A stretch of DNA of 18,089 nt from CAZOHN01 sp964579325 (GCA_964579325.1 CAZOHN010000051.1:1-18089), one strand, 5' to 3'. Shown: positions 7,386-15,616, numbered from the stretch's first letter. Notes: generated by a model not told the origin, from the sequence alone. Numbers and translations are program-made.

Positions 7386-8672
7386 TCAGACCTGTTCGAT
7401 CCGGATCGCCACAGGCTCGCCCACCACCACCCCCGTCGCCGGCAACCGGTCGCGGGCGAAGTCGAGCGCGTCGCGGGTGGTCTTGTGCGTGACGATCAGC
7501 ACCGGGGCGGTCGCGTCGGCATGGCCGTACTGCCGCATCCGATCGATCGAGATCCCCGCCTCGCCCAGCACCGTCGCCACCTTCGCCAGCGCGCCCGGCT
7601 TGTCCTGCAGCGTCATCCGCAGGTAGTAGGGCGCCGGTGCGGCGGCCTTGGCCGCCACCGGGTCGGCCAGGCTCCGGGCGGGCCGCCCGAAGGTGCTCAC
7701 CCGGAACCCCCGCGCCAGGTCGATCACATCGGCCATCACCGCGCTGGCGGTCGGCCCTTGTCCAGCACCCGGCCCCCGCATCACGATCTGCCCCACGCTG
7801 TCGCCCTCGACCACCACCATGTTGGTCCCGCCCTGCAGCTGCCCCAGCGGGCTGTCCGCCGGTACCAGGCACGGGCTCATCCGCTGCTCCAGTCCCCGGC
7901 CCGTCATCTGCGCCACGCCCAGCAGCTTGATGCGGAAACCCATGTCGGCAGCCTGCCGGATGTCCTCGATCGTCACCGCGCCTATGCCTTCCAGCTCCAC
8001 CGCGCCGAAGCTCACCTTCGTCCCGAACGCGATGGCGGCCAGCAGCGACAGCTTGTGGCCCGCGTCGATCCCGCCGACGTCGAGCTGCGGGTCGGCCTCG
8101 AGGTATCCCAGCGCGTCGGCTTCCCGGAAGACCTCGTCGTAGGGCAGGCCCGCGCTCTCCATCCGGGTCAGGATGTAGTTGCAGGTGCCATTCATCACGC
8201 CCATCACCCGGGTGATCTCGTTGCCAGCCAGCCCCTCGGTCAGAGCCTTGACGACCGGGATGCCCCCCGCCACCGCTGCCTCGAACCGGATCACGGCCCC
8301 CGCCTCCTCCGACGCCTCCGCCAGCCGCTGGCCGTGGTGGGCCAGCATCGCCTTGTTGGCGGTCACCACGTCTTTTCCGGCCGCAATCGCCGCCTCCGTC
8401 GCGGCCAGTGCCGGGCCTGCGTCGCCGCCCATCAACTCGACGAACACGTCGACGTCAGCTCTCTGCGCCAGCGCGACAGGGTCGTCCTCCCAGGCGTAGG
8501 CGCCGAGATCCACGCCCCGGTCCTTACCCTTAGTGCGAGCCGAAACGGCGGTGATCTCAATCGGCCGCCCTGCGCGGTCCGCCAGAAGGCCGGCGTGCGT
8601 CTGCACAATCTTCACGACACCCGCGCCCACGGTTCCAAGGCCGGCGATGCCGAGACGAAGGGGAGAGGACAT
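7386..8672 (-). CDS. hom: Homoserine dehydrogenase
   Basis: A 428-aa enzyme that reduces aspartate semialdehyde to homoserine with NAD(P)H, the branch point to threonine and methionine. It shows an N-terminal Rossmann motif 'LGIAGLGTVGAGVV' (residues 6-19), the catalytic domain with 'VTANKAMLAHHG', 'GVMNGTCNYILTRM' and 'ADALGYLEADPQLDVGGIDA', and a C-terminal ACT domain from about residue 350 ('YYLRMTLQDKPGALAKVATV') that usually mediates feedback by threonine. The open frame extends 69 codons upstream, but the Rossmann fold begins right after 'MSSPLRL', and a well-placed promoter lies inside the extension, so the shorter start is used. The ribosome-binding site is poor (CGGAG about 10-12 nt upstream). 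It appears to be transcribed alone. Confidence 0.95.
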   Translation of the reverse strand: MSSPLRLGIAGLGTVGAGVVKIVQTHAGLLADRAGRPIEITAVSARTKGKDRGVDLGAYAWEDDPVALAQRADVDVFVELMGGDAGPALAATEAAIAAGKDVVTANKAMLAHHGQRLAEASEEAGAVIRFEAAVAGGIPVVKALTEGLAGNEITRVMGVMNGTCNYILTRMESAGLPYDEVFREADALGYLEADPQLDVGGIDAGHKLSLLAAIAFGTKVSFGAVELEGIGAVTIEDIRQAADMGFRIKLLGVAQMTGRGLEQRMSPCLVPADSPLGQLQGGTNMVVVEGDSVGQIVMRGPGAGQGPTASAVMADVIDLARGFRVSTFGRPARSLADPVAAKAAAPAPYYLRMTLQDKPGALAKVATVLGEAGISIDRMRQYGHADATAPVLIVTHKTTRDALDFARDRLPATGVVVGEPVAIRIEQV

Positions 8673-8707
8673 CGGCGCAGGCTCCGGGCGATGAAGAGGT
8701 CGCGGTC

Positions 8708-8736
8708 CTGTTAGCGCGAAGGCGGGGCCCGTGCAA
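8708..8736 (-). promoter_or_regulatory. Promoter of hom
   Basis: On the minus strand TTGCAC and TAACAG are separated by exactly 17 nt, a good sigma-70 arrangement. Initiation near 8701 would give a leader of about 30 nt before the chosen hom start at 8672. It lies inside the longer open frame, which supports the shorter protein. Confidence 0.5.
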
Positions 8737-8977
8737 CGATGGGCCTCGGGCCGCCGGGCGCGCGGAACTCGTCCGTCTGCAGGCCGCCGGTCCGCGATCA
8801 GGTCGCTTAGGGCTTCGCCTGTTCCGGTCCAGACCGGCCATCGACCGGTGACACGGTCAACCCGGTAAGCTATCGGCATCCGCCCGACGCGGAGACCGGA
8901 GATCGAGGCGGCGGTCCCGTGCCACCCGTGGTCCGTGGCCGACGGGATCGCGCGATCGCTTGCGACTCAAGTAGAGT

Positions 8978-8992
8978 GGCCTGAGGCAGGCC
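8978..8992 (-). terminator. Hairpin directly after the Hint-protein gene
   Basis: GGCCTG and CAGGCC form a 6-bp GC-rich stem with a 3-nt loop immediately after the stop codon. No run of T follows on the minus strand (ACTCTACTT), so termination is uncertain. Confidence 0.3.
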
Positions 8993-8993
8993 G

Positions 8994-10073
8994 TCATGGC
9001 GCGATGGGTGCGGCCGCCTCCGGCGCCGCGACAAGGCAACGGCGGTTCCTTGCATGCCGCAGGGCAAGCTTTCGACCCATACGACCGCGCACCAACGGAC
9101 GGACGGGCGACATGGCGGCCACGGGATCTTGGAGGCCGGGAAGGATGGCGCCGATTTCGGCCACCGCAGCGGCACCAAGCGCCGTCACTGCCTGATCGCC
9201 GAGGTACAGGCTTTCGCAGGCGAGGTTGTGGGCCAACAGGAGTTCATGCCGACAGAGCATGATGTGGAAGTACTCCACCGCTTGCGGTGCCTCGACGATC
9301 CTGACGCCGTCCAGTCCCACGAGGTGTTTGACTGCGACCAGCACCTCGTCGCTGCCGAACATGCGCCGGGCGATGCGTGACCGCACCAGGACCCGGTGTT
9401 GGGGTGACAGAAACAGCGGGGTGTCCGGTAGCCCCCGGCCCAATGCTCCAGCTGCGATCCTCACGGGCCAGAGGTGCCGATGATGCGCTCGTTCTTCGGC
9501 CGAGAGGGTGCGCGAACCGATCCACCGGATTGGCTGCAGGCCGTTGTCTGCAGTCAGGATCGCATCGCCCGTGGCGAGCAGTTCGACGGGCCGCCGGCGC
9601 CCGGCGCCGGTATCGATCAGAGTCCCGCGCCCAAAGCAGACAATCCCGACATCGTTGTCGGCAGTCGAGATGATTTTCGCATCGCTGCCTGCCGCGCTGT
9701 CGATACCCCCGGTGGTGATGGCCTGGACATTCATATCCCCGAACCGGTCGTTCGGGACGATGAAATGACGGACACTGGACCCTGACGAGATAGTCAGGAA
9801 CACCACATCGAGGTTCGACTCGGACGCCGTGAAGAAGTTCTGTGTGCTGCCGTCCCCGAGGAGAAAAGTCCCGGTGCTGGATGGTTTCGCGATTGCGTCG
9901 ATCCGCCAGGCAACACCATCGATGTAGGCGATGTCGCCCACATCGAACTCGCCGTCGGACAGCGACGTTCCCGAAAGCCCGTCCACCACGCCCAGAAGAT
10001 TGCCGTTCGCAACCGAATAGGTGGTGTTCGCGGTGATCGAGGTCACCTCGATCAGGTCAAAGATCGTCGCCAT
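8994..10073 (-). CDS. Hint-domain (Hedgehog/intein-type) protein
   Basis: A 359-aa protein. Residues 1 to about 145 form a Gly/Asp/Ser/Thr-rich, low-charge region ('MATIFDLIEVTSITANTTYS', 'DGEFDVGDIAYIDGVAWRID') without a Sec signal peptide. From about residue 146 a Hint domain begins with its characteristic Cys: 'VCFGRGTLIDTG', 'RRPVELLATGDAILTADNGL' and 'QPIRWIGSRTLSA', followed by 'PLFLSPQHRVLV' and 'EYFHIMLCRHELLLAHNLAC' and 'ESLYLGDQAV'. This matches the bacterial Hint_2-type proteins common in Rhodobacteraceae, whose role is unknown. They are usually linked to self-cleavage or export of Asp/Gly-rich proteins; type I secretion is an inference. A Cys-start with no evident C-terminal His-Asn suggests N-terminal cleavage chemistry without full splicing. 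The SD before the ATG is weak. Confidence 0.85.
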   Translation of the reverse strand: MATIFDLIEVTSITANTTYSVANGNLLGVVDGLSGTSLSDGEFDVGDIAYIDGVAWRIDAIAKPSSTGTFLLGDGSTQNFFTASESNLDVVFLTISSGSSVRHFIVPNDRFGDMNVQAITTGGIDSAAGSDAKIISTADNDVGIVCFGRGTLIDTGAGRRRPVELLATGDAILTADNGLQPIRWIGSRTLSAEERAHHRHLWPVRIAAGALGRGLPDTPLFLSPQHRVLVRSRIARRMFGSDEVLVAVKHLVGLDGVRIVEAPQAVEYFHIMLCRHELLLAHNLACESLYLGDQAVTALGAAAVAEIGAILPGLQDPVAAMSPVRPLVRGRMGRKLALRHARNRRCLVAAPEAAAPIAP

Positions 10074-10424
10074 ATCGAAGGTTCCGGTGTCCGCTCCATC
10101 CGATCGCCGGTCGCGGGCTGCCCGACCGGGTGACCGGTGTGGCCGTCAGGGCAGATCGCGCCGTTCAGAATTGCCGCGCATTGATGCAGGTTCGATTAAC
10201 GGCGGCTGGTTCGGTCGCAACCGGGCACGAGCGGCGCAGTGTCCGCCGATCAACCGGCGAGCTTCCTCCCAATCTAGCCCCGCCCGGCACCAGCCGCGCG
10301 TGCCCTTGCGGCGACGAAGGCCGTGGGGCTCATGATCTCCGCGACAGGCCCCGCGACCCTCTGTTGTGCTTGGCCGGTTCGTGATGTGCCATCCGGGGCA
10401 GGTTCGATCCGGCGTGTCCGCGAC
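10074..10424. other. Intergenic region upstream of the Hint gene
   Basis: This 351-bp stretch separates the lipoprotein stop from the Hint-protein start. No plausible gene was found on either strand; the frames present are short and lack recognisable features. It presumably holds the Hint gene promoter, but no convincing -35/-10 pair was found. Confidence 0.5.
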
Positions 10425-10703
10425 TCAACCGCCTGCCGCGGCCAGCGGTGCCCGCTCGTGTGCGGGCATCACCGGCCGGGTCAGCCCCGCCGCCCGTGCC
10501 CTGAGTGCTGCCGCCCGCGCCTCGAGTGTCGCCCGCGCGGCCTCTGCCGCCGTGGTGTTGCCTGCCTCGGCCACGGCCCCGTCGAGGGGCACAAGAGCGG
10601 GCCAGGGCACGGCCTGCATGTCGGTCCGGGCCCGTGCATCGAGTTCGGGGAACTGCGTGCAGCCGGAAAGCGACAGGACGGCGAGGAGGAGGGCAGGGCG
10701 CAT
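10425..10703 (-). CDS. Small lipoprotein
   Basis: A 92-aa protein with a lipoprotein signal peptide: 'MRPALLLAVLSLSGCTQFPE', where 'LSLSGC' places the lipidated Cys at residue 15. The mature part is Ala-rich and helical ('AAEAARATLEARAAALRARA'), about 77 residues, and is likely a small periplasm-facing envelope lipoprotein. A weak AGGA lies about 6-9 nt before the ATG. It is divergent from the TetR gene with 78 bp between starts, and the TetR palindrome sits within that interval, so it may be regulated together with the plus-strand genes. No specific function is recognised. Confidence 0.8.
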   Translation of the reverse strand: MRPALLLAVLSLSGCTQFPELDARARTDMQAVPWPALVPLDGAVAEAGNTTAAEAARATLEARAAALRARAAGLTRPVMPAHERAPLAAAGG

Positions 10704-10747
10704 GTTCCTGTCCTACTGCGCAGCCTGCTGCCGGTAAAGCGGACTTG

Positions 10748-10767
10748 AACTGAACGGGCGTTCAGTT
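10748..10767. promoter_or_regulatory. TetR-type operator (perfect 20-bp palindrome)
   Basis: Half-sites AACTGAACG and CGTTCAGTT are exact reverse complements around a 2-bp centre. The palindrome ends 14 bp before the TetR gene ATG and 45 bp before the lipoprotein gene start on the other strand. Size and symmetry fit a TetR dimer site, and position implies autorepression and possibly control of both directions. A TTGAAC (10745-10750) overlaps the left half and could be a -35. Confidence 0.7.
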
Positions 10768-10781
10768 AGGCTCGGGCGCCC

Positions 10782-11369
10782 ATGGCCCGCAAGCAAGGTT
10801 CCCACTCCGAGACCACCGGCCCGCGCGTTCGCGACGCGGCGCTGCGGCTTTTTGCACGCCACGGATACGCCGCCGTCTCGATGCGCCAGATCGCGACCGA
10901 AGTCGGCGTTCAGGCCGGCGCGCTCTACCTCTACACGCCCGACAAGCAGAGCCTGCTGTTCGACCTGATGCGCGGCCACATGGACGACGTCCTCGCTGCC
11001 TGGGAGGTCGAGCCCAAGGGCCAGACCGCCACCGAGCGGCTCGAAGCCTTCGCGCGGTTCCACCTGCGCTTCCACCTCGACCGGCCCGATGCGGTGTTCC
11101 TGTCCTACATGGAACTGCGCAACCTCGAGCCGGAGAACTTCGTAGTGGTCGAAGGACTGCGCCGGCGCTACGAGGAAGAGTTGATGGCTATCTTGCGCGA
11201 CGGGCAGGAGGCCGGCCTGTTTCAGGTTCCTGACCTCAAGCTCGCCACGATGGCACTGATCGCGATGCTGACGGGCGTCAACACCTGGTATCGCGAAGGC
11301 GGACGGCTGTCGCGCGAGAGGGTGGAACGGATCTACTGGAACATGATCCGCCGCGCTGTGAAGGCGTAA
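10782..11369 (+). CDS. TetR/AcrR-family transcriptional repressor
   Basis: A 195-aa TetR regulator of normal size. The N-terminal three-helix DNA-binding domain is at residues 12-60: 'VRDAALRLFARHGYAAVSMR', 'QIATEVGVQAGALYLYTPDK' and 'LLFDLMRGHMDDVL'. The C-terminal ligand-binding half, with 'FLSYMELRNLEPENF' and 'VEGLRRRYEEELM', resembles regulators of acyl-CoA or branched-chain metabolism, but this is only a resemblance. A perfect palindrome precedes it. No Shine-Dalgarno is seen before ATG (context CGGGCGCCC), so the mRNA may be leaderless or have a very short leader. A beta-hydroxyacid dehydrogenase gene follows 83 bp downstream, a plausible regulated partner. Confidence 0.92.
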   Translation: MARKQGSHSETTGPRVRDAALRLFARHGYAAVSMRQIATEVGVQAGALYLYTPDKQSLLFDLMRGHMDDVLAAWEVEPKGQTATERLEAFARFHLRFHLDRPDAVFLSYMELRNLEPENFVVVEGLRRRYEEELMAILRDGQEAGLFQVPDLKLATMALIAMLTGVNTWYREGGRLSRERVERIYWNMIRRAVKA

Positions 11370-11452
11370 CCGGCGCGCTCCTGTCGCAAATGGCCAAGAC
11401 AGCCTCCGCCGTGCCGGAGAAGGCTCGCCGGGACATCGCAAGGGGACAGGGC

Positions 11453-12406
11453 ATGAAGGTTGGTTTTATCGGGCTGGGCAACGTGGGCGGCAAGCTGGCG
11501 GGATCGCTCCTGCGCAACGGGATCGACCTGACGGTGAACGACCTCGACCCGACGCTCGTTTCGGGCTTCGTGGCGGGCGGTGCCAGGGCAGGCGAAAGCC
11601 CCGCCGCGATGATGGCCGCCTGTGACGCGGTGATCACCTGCCTGCCCTCGCCCGCCGCCTCGGCTGCCGTGGTGGAGGGGGCCGATGGGCTGCTCGACGC
11701 GATGGGTCCGGGCAAGTTCTGGCTGGAGATGTCCACCACCGATACCGCAGAGGTCGTGCGCCTTGGGGCAATGGTGGCCGAAAGGGGCGGTCACTGCGCC
11801 GACGTGCCGGTCTCGGGTGGGGTCCACCGGGCGGCCACGGGCAACATCTCGGTCTACGCCGGATGCGACCGGGCGACCTTCGAGGCGATCCTGCCGCTTC
11901 TCACGATCCTCGGCCGCGACGTGCTGCATACCGGGCCGTTGGGGTCGGCCTCGACCCTCAAGGTGATGACGAACTACCTCGCCACGGCGAACCTCCTCAC
12001 GCTCTGCGAGGCGCTTGTCACCATGAAGGCAGCGGGGATGGACCTTGCCACCACCTACGAGGCGATCCGCATCTCCTCGGGCAACTCGTTCACCCACGAG
12101 ACCGAAAGCCAGCTGATCCTGTCGGGCTCGCGCGATGTGAACTTCACCATGGACCTGGTGCAGAAGGACATCGGCCTGTTCCAGACCATCGCCGAGCGGC
12201 ACGGCGTGCCGCTGGAGATCTCGCCGCTCCTGATCGGGATCTTCACCGACGGGCAGGCGCGCTATGGCACCCGCGCGCAGTCGGACCGGATCGTGGAGCG
12301 GCTCGAGGAGGCGACAGGCCTGAAGGTCCTTGCGCCCGGTTTCCCGACCGAACTGGTCGACGACCAGCCCGAGGAACGCGGTGCCGAGGTGCGGCCGCGT
12401 CGCTGA
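11453..12406 (+). CDS. NAD(P)-dependent beta-hydroxyacid dehydrogenase (3-hydroxyisobutyrate dehydrogenase family)
   Basis: A 317-aa enzyme from the chosen start. The Rossmann motif 'MKVGFIGLGNVGGKLA' opens it, followed by 'CDAVITCLPSPAAS', the substrate loop 'DVPVSGGVHRAATGNISVY', and the catalytic region 'TGPLGSASTLKVMTNYLATA' with the conserved Lys and Asn. An all-helical dimerisation domain makes up the rest. Family members oxidise 3-hydroxyisobutyrate, tartronate semialdehyde or similar beta-hydroxyacids; specificity cannot be read from the sequence. The open frame begins 63 nt earlier at 11390, but the fold begins at this ATG and AGGGGACAGGGC lies right before it, so the shorter start is preferred. 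It follows the TetR gene in the same direction, likely one operon. Confidence 0.9.
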   Translation: MKVGFIGLGNVGGKLAGSLLRNGIDLTVNDLDPTLVSGFVAGGARAGESPAAMMAACDAVITCLPSPAASAAVVEGADGLLDAMGPGKFWLEMSTTDTAEVVRLGAMVAERGGHCADVPVSGGVHRAATGNISVYAGCDRATFEAILPLLTILGRDVLHTGPLGSASTLKVMTNYLATANLLTLCEALVTMKAAGMDLATTYEAIRISSGNSFTHETESQLILSGSRDVNFTMDLVQKDIGLFQTIAERHGVPLEISPLLIGIFTDGQARYGTRAQSDRIVERLEEATGLKVLAPGFPTELVDDQPEERGAEVRPRR

Positions 12407-12482
12407 TACCCTCGACGCGGATACTCTCGACGGGCGCGGCAGGGGCGGTTAGGACGGGCGGCCAGCACCGGAGCCCCCCTTG

Positions 12483-12971
12483 ATGTCCGACGTCATCGCC
12501 CACCTGCCGCCGTCTGCCCCGCGCCGCCTCTTCGCGATCGGGACGTTGCTTTCCCTTGGCGGGGCGGCGCTCTGGTTCGCGCTCTTCGATGCAGCCGAAG
12601 CCCTCGGGACGCGGGTCATCCTTTTGGGCTTCGGCTCCGTCGTGCTCGCGCTTGCCGAGGCACTTCGGCGGGCGACGGCGGTGGGGCTGGAGCTGACGCG
12701 CCAGGAATTGCGCACCACGCGCGGCGAGGTCTTGGCGCGTGTCAGCGACATGGTCGCCATCGACCGCGGCGTCTTCGCCTTCAAGCCGGCCAGCGGTTTC
12801 ATCCTGAGACTGCGGGCGCCCGGCCCGTTCGGCTGGTCGCCGGGCCTGTGGTGGCGGATCGGACGACGGATCGGCGTGGGTGGGGTCACGGGGCGCGACG
12901 AGGGGCGCTACATGGCGGACGTGATTGCAGCGCTGCTCGCCGAGCGAACCTCCGGAACTGCGCGCGGCTAG
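12483..12971 (+). CDS. Small inner-membrane protein, two transmembrane helices
   Basis: A 162-aa protein. Two hydrophobic segments are close together near the N-terminus ('LFAIGTLLSLGGAALWFALF', about residues 16-36, and 'VILLGFGSVVLALAEAL', about 44-61). A soluble domain of about 100 residues follows ('ELTRQELRTTRGEVLARVSD', then 'FILRLRAPGPFGW'). The layout resembles bacterial PH-like membrane proteins, but no function is recognised. The start may be ATG 12483 or a TTG one codon earlier; ATG is chosen. It ends 7 nt before the stop codon of the convergent TadE-like gene. Two near copies of GATAC(C/T)CTCGACG lie in the 76-bp spacer upstream. Confidence 0.78.
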   Translation: MSDVIAHLPPSAPRRLFAIGTLLSLGGAALWFALFDAAEALGTRVILLGFGSVVLALAEALRRATAVGLELTRQELRTTRGEVLARVSDMVAIDRGVFAFKPASGFILRLRAPGPFGWSPGLWWRIGRRIGVGGVTGRDEGRYMADVIAALLAERTSGTARG

Positions 12972-12978
12972 GGCCGGC

Positions 12979-13545
12979 TCAGGTGCCGGCCCAGTTGAAC
13001 AGCGGCGCGAAGCGCGGCCGGGTCACGATGAACGAGGTCAGTGTGCGCGGGTCGATGCCGACGTTGCTCGAAAGCGGCACGAATTCGGTGAAGGTCTCGA
13101 CAATGATCACCACGTCACCGTCGGGCATGGCCGGGATCTTGTTGCTCGCCGCGTTGAGCGTCGTCTGGGTATGCGCCGCGGTCGTCTTGGTGCCGCGCGA
13201 CCACTGCAGAATATGCTCGTTGGTGTCTTCCTTGTAGCGGACCGAACTGATCCGCAGCGATGCAGGGCCCTGGCTGAGGGTGAGGTAGTCGAAGAGATCC
13301 TGCATTTGCTGGATGTAGGCGTCATCCACGCCCGCGGTCTGGCGCGACAGCATGTCGGCGATCGTGTAGGCCGCCTTCTGGTTCAGGTTCTGGGTCCGCA
13401 GTGCGTCGAAGAACACGAAGGTTCCGAAGTAGCACCAGCAGAGCGGGACCAGGATCACCAGCGTCTCGGCGGTGATCGTGCCCGTGGTGTCCTGCGCAAA
13501 GCGCGCGACGCGGGCTCGGAGGTGGGAGAGGGCGCTGCGGATCAT
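12979..13545 (-). CDS. TadE-like pilus assembly protein
   Basis: A 188-aa protein with a TadE-type N-terminus: 'FAQDTTGTITAETLVILVPL' holds a G|xxxxE prepilin-peptidase motif (Gly, then Thr-Ile-Thr-Ala-Glu) followed by one hydrophobic helix. The rest is a periplasmic domain without recognisable catalytic motifs. TadE proteins are pseudopilins of the Tad (tight adherence) Flp pilus system. It overlaps the upstream gene by 4 nt (ATGA), making translational coupling likely. It is the last gene of the minus-strand cluster and converges on a membrane-protein gene with a 7-nt gap. Family assignment is fairly sure; its exact TadE/F role is not. Confidence 0.82.
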   Translation of the reverse strand: MIRSALSHLRARVARFAQDTTGTITAETLVILVPLCWCYFGTFVFFDALRTQNLNQKAAYTIADMLSRQTAGVDDAYIQQMQDLFDYLTLSQGPASLRISSVRYKEDTNEHILQWSRGTKTTAAHTQTTLNAASNKIPAMPDGDVVIIVETFTEFVPLSSNVGIDPRTLTSFIVTRPRFAPLFNWAGT

Positions 13546-13853
13546 GTGTCGGGCTCGTTCACGAAGGCGGACATGGCGTACATGCGGAACCCGCCGGTGC
13601 CGTCGAGGGGCAGCTTGAGGCCCCAGGCGGTGGTCGGGAAGATCGGGTCGACGACGACGCAGATACGCACAAGCATCATCTGGTTCTCCTGCCCGGGGAT
13701 GTAGTCGGTAACCGGCTGGATCGCAGCGGAGCGATCAACGCAAGGAACGGTGCCGGTCGGGAAGGCGCTTCCATTCACTGGCGTCAGGTCCAGCCGGACC
13801 ACGCTCTTGCAGTCGTCGATCAGAGCCACGCGGTCGCAGATCAGGTCCTTGAG
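13542..13853 (-). CDS. TadE/F-like pilus assembly protein, C-terminal part (5' end in gap)
   Basis: About 103 codons are readable from the gap edge to the stop: 'LKDLICDRVALIDDCKSVVR', 'VPCVDRSAAIQPVTDYIPGQ' and 'RICVVVDPIFPTTAWGLKLP'. This is the C-terminal domain of a TadE/F-like protein with a pattern of cysteines (CDR, DCK, PCVD, RICV). The start and transmembrane helix are hidden by the N run. A continuous frame seems to join it to the upstream von Willebrand protein only because undetermined bases cannot contain stops; it is a separate gene. It overlaps the following TadE-like gene by 4 nt. Confidence 0.75.
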   Translation of the reverse strand, partial: LKDLICDRVALIDDCKSVVRLDLTPVNGSAFPTGTVPCVDRSAAIQPVTDYIPGQENQMMLVRICVVVDPIFPTTAWGLKLPLDGTGGFRMYAMSAFVNEPDT

Positions 13854-13953
13854 NNNNNNNNNNNNNNNNNNNNNNNNNNNNNNNNNNNNNNNNNNNNNNN
13901 NNNNNNNNNNNNNNNNNNNNNNNNNNNNNNNNNNNNNNNNNNNNNNNNNNNNN
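13854..13953. other. Assembly gap of 100 N
   Basis: Exactly 100 undetermined bases, the conventional placeholder for a gap of unknown length. The flanks belong to two different genes: the 3' end of a von Willebrand/TadG-like gene and the 3' part of a TadE-like gene. The gap hides at least the last codons of the first and the N-terminal part of the second, and could hide whole genes. Confidence 0.97.
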
Positions 13954-15515
13954 GTCAACCTCAGCTTGTTGATTTCGCGCGCGATCTCCTGGAAGGCCAC
14001 GCCGATGTCGGTGCCGTTCACGTCGAAGAAGTGGTTGATCGTGGACGCGCAGTTCTGGAGCGTCGTGACACCCACTGGCGGGGCCTCGAAGGCAATCGAG
14101 AACACCGTGATGCCGTTATTTTTGGCGGCCGTGCAGATCTGCTGGGTGCGGGTGTTCTTGGTCGAGGCTCCGGTCGCGCCGAGGATGGCGTTGACGGTGT
14201 TGTTGTAGGTCGAGCTGCCGCCGAGCGCTTGAGCCACGAGGGCATTGGCGTAGTAGCGCACCGGCATTTCGGCCCAGACCTGCTGCCAGGTCAGCTGCGT
14301 GTTGGCGGAGAGGCCGCCATCGGGCGAGTTGTGCCAGGAGTTGGTGGCATCGCGCCAGTACTGGCCCTTGCTGGAGTGCCACATCGACAGGTTGCCGTTT
14401 GAGTTGCGACGGTAGACCGGAGAGATGCCCGTGTCGTAGGGCGACTTGATGACGAACTCGGCTGTGTTCTCGCCGTCGGACATGACGATGATGAACTTCT
14501 TGGTGTCCTCCTGGTTCCAGGCAAACGGCCGATCGTCGAAGTCGGAGTTGACCGAGCCGGCCGAGATGTAGTCGTCGAGGATGTTGCCGAAGTTCGGGTT
14601 CATCATGGCGACGCCCCACTTCATGCCGATTTCCATCGAGGTGTTGCCATCGGCGACGAAACTGTCGACGCGGTTCTTCAGGAAAACGGGGTCGCTGCTA
14701 TAGACGACGACCTCCTGGCTCGAATGGGTCGGGCAGTAAGTCATCGTGATGTTGCGCGACGTGAACCAGGGGTCGAACAGGTGCGACCGGATCAGGGTCG
14801 AGGACTGCGATACCGAGGTGTTGCTGAACGTCGAGCCGGCGTGGTTGATGCACTGTCCGAAGGTACTGACCCCGCCCACATTGTAGTGGGACAGAAGGGT
14901 CGAGCCGGCGTTGACCTGACCGGTGTACGGGATGATCGAGACCGACACGAGGTCCTGCGCGGTCTCGTTTCCGAGAACGGCGTCGACGAAATCCTTCGCG
15001 GCGACCTTGAGGTTTGGCAGGCGGTTGTTGGAGTTCATCGAGTTCGACAGGTCGAGGACGAGGGAGATCTCGACGTTCTTGACCGCCTCTTGCGCCTGAC
15101 CGCTGGCCGGCGTGGGCATCTCGTCGATGCCGATCATTCCCATGAAGATCGTCGGCACAACGGCGAAGGCGTCGGCGGTGACCTCCCGCGAGCTGTAGCC
15201 TTCGACGACGCGCACCGACTTGAGGTACTGCGTGACGCCCGCCTTTTCGAAGTAGTCGCGGACGACTGCCTCGGGGTCGAGCGTCTGCTCGAGGTCGGCG
15301 GCGGCAAGGACCGAGCGGTCGAGCGTGTTCTGAAGCTGTACCCGGGTGTATTCCGAGCGCATGATGTCCACGGCCATGCCGGCAATAGCCAGCATGAGGA
15401 TGAGGATCAGCACCCCGAAGAGTACCATCGAGCCGTGTTCCTCGCGTCGGAACGTCTCGAGTTGCTTCTGGCAGCGTTCCATGCGGCGAACCAATCCGTC
15501 GAAACCGATCATCAT
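13954..15515 (-). CDS. TadG-like von Willebrand factor A protein (copy B), 3' end in gap
   Basis: 520 codons are visible. After a short N-terminal segment, 'HGSMVLFGVLILILML' opens a single transmembrane helix, and a long periplasmic part follows. The VWA metal-ion site is intact: 'VLDLSNSMNSNNR' (DxSxS), 'PYTGQVNAGS' and 'VMSDGEN'. TadG proteins are minor pseudopilin-like components of the Tad pilus system. The visible end 'EINKLRL' then AC(N) matches the last residues of the paralog ('ISKLRLTQ' stop), so only about two codons plus the stop are lost to the gap. The open frame extends 52 codons upstream, but paralog alignment and a GAGGGTG about 10 nt upstream fix the start at ATG 15515 (an adjacent ATG at 15512 is equally possible). 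Confidence 0.87.
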
Positions 15516-15587
15516 CACGTCTTCACCCTCTTCCCGGAACGTGTCCGGATCACCCCCCACTCGCGTCCCCTCCACAGACGCCAGCAC

Positions 15588-15616
15588 CGTATAGGCGCCC
15601 CCAGATGTGGCCAAAA
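15588..15616 (-). promoter_or_regulatory. Candidate promoter of TadG-like copy B
   Basis: On the minus strand TTTTGG and TATACG are separated by 17 nt, about 70 nt upstream of the chosen start. The -10 is good and the -35 poor. It would let copy B and the genes after it be transcribed apart from copy A. Confidence 0.35.

Larger units (their letters stand above)
8673..8993. other. Intergenic region between the Hint gene and hom
   Basis: This 321-bp stretch has no credible gene. It holds the hom promoter (8708-8736), a 12-bp perfect palindrome GATCGCGCGATC (8946-8957) and a short hairpin just after the Hint gene (8978-8992). The open frames here show no recognisable protein features. Confidence 0.55.

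Noticed and set aside
7380..7400. TTCGATCC-like string near the hom stop that resembles a tRNA T-loop
   Set aside because: It lies within the last codons of hom and no acceptor or anticodon stems can be folded around it.
8673..8879. Extended N-terminus of homoserine dehydrogenase
   Set aside because: The Rossmann motif starts at the shorter start and a promoter lies inside the extension.
10713..11441. Long minus-strand frames over the TetR gene
   Set aside because: Shadows of the TetR and dehydrogenase genes, with no motifs of their own.
11390..11452. Earlier ATG for the beta-hydroxyacid dehydrogenase
   Set aside because: The 21-residue extension is not part of the fold, and a good ribosome site lies before the later ATG.
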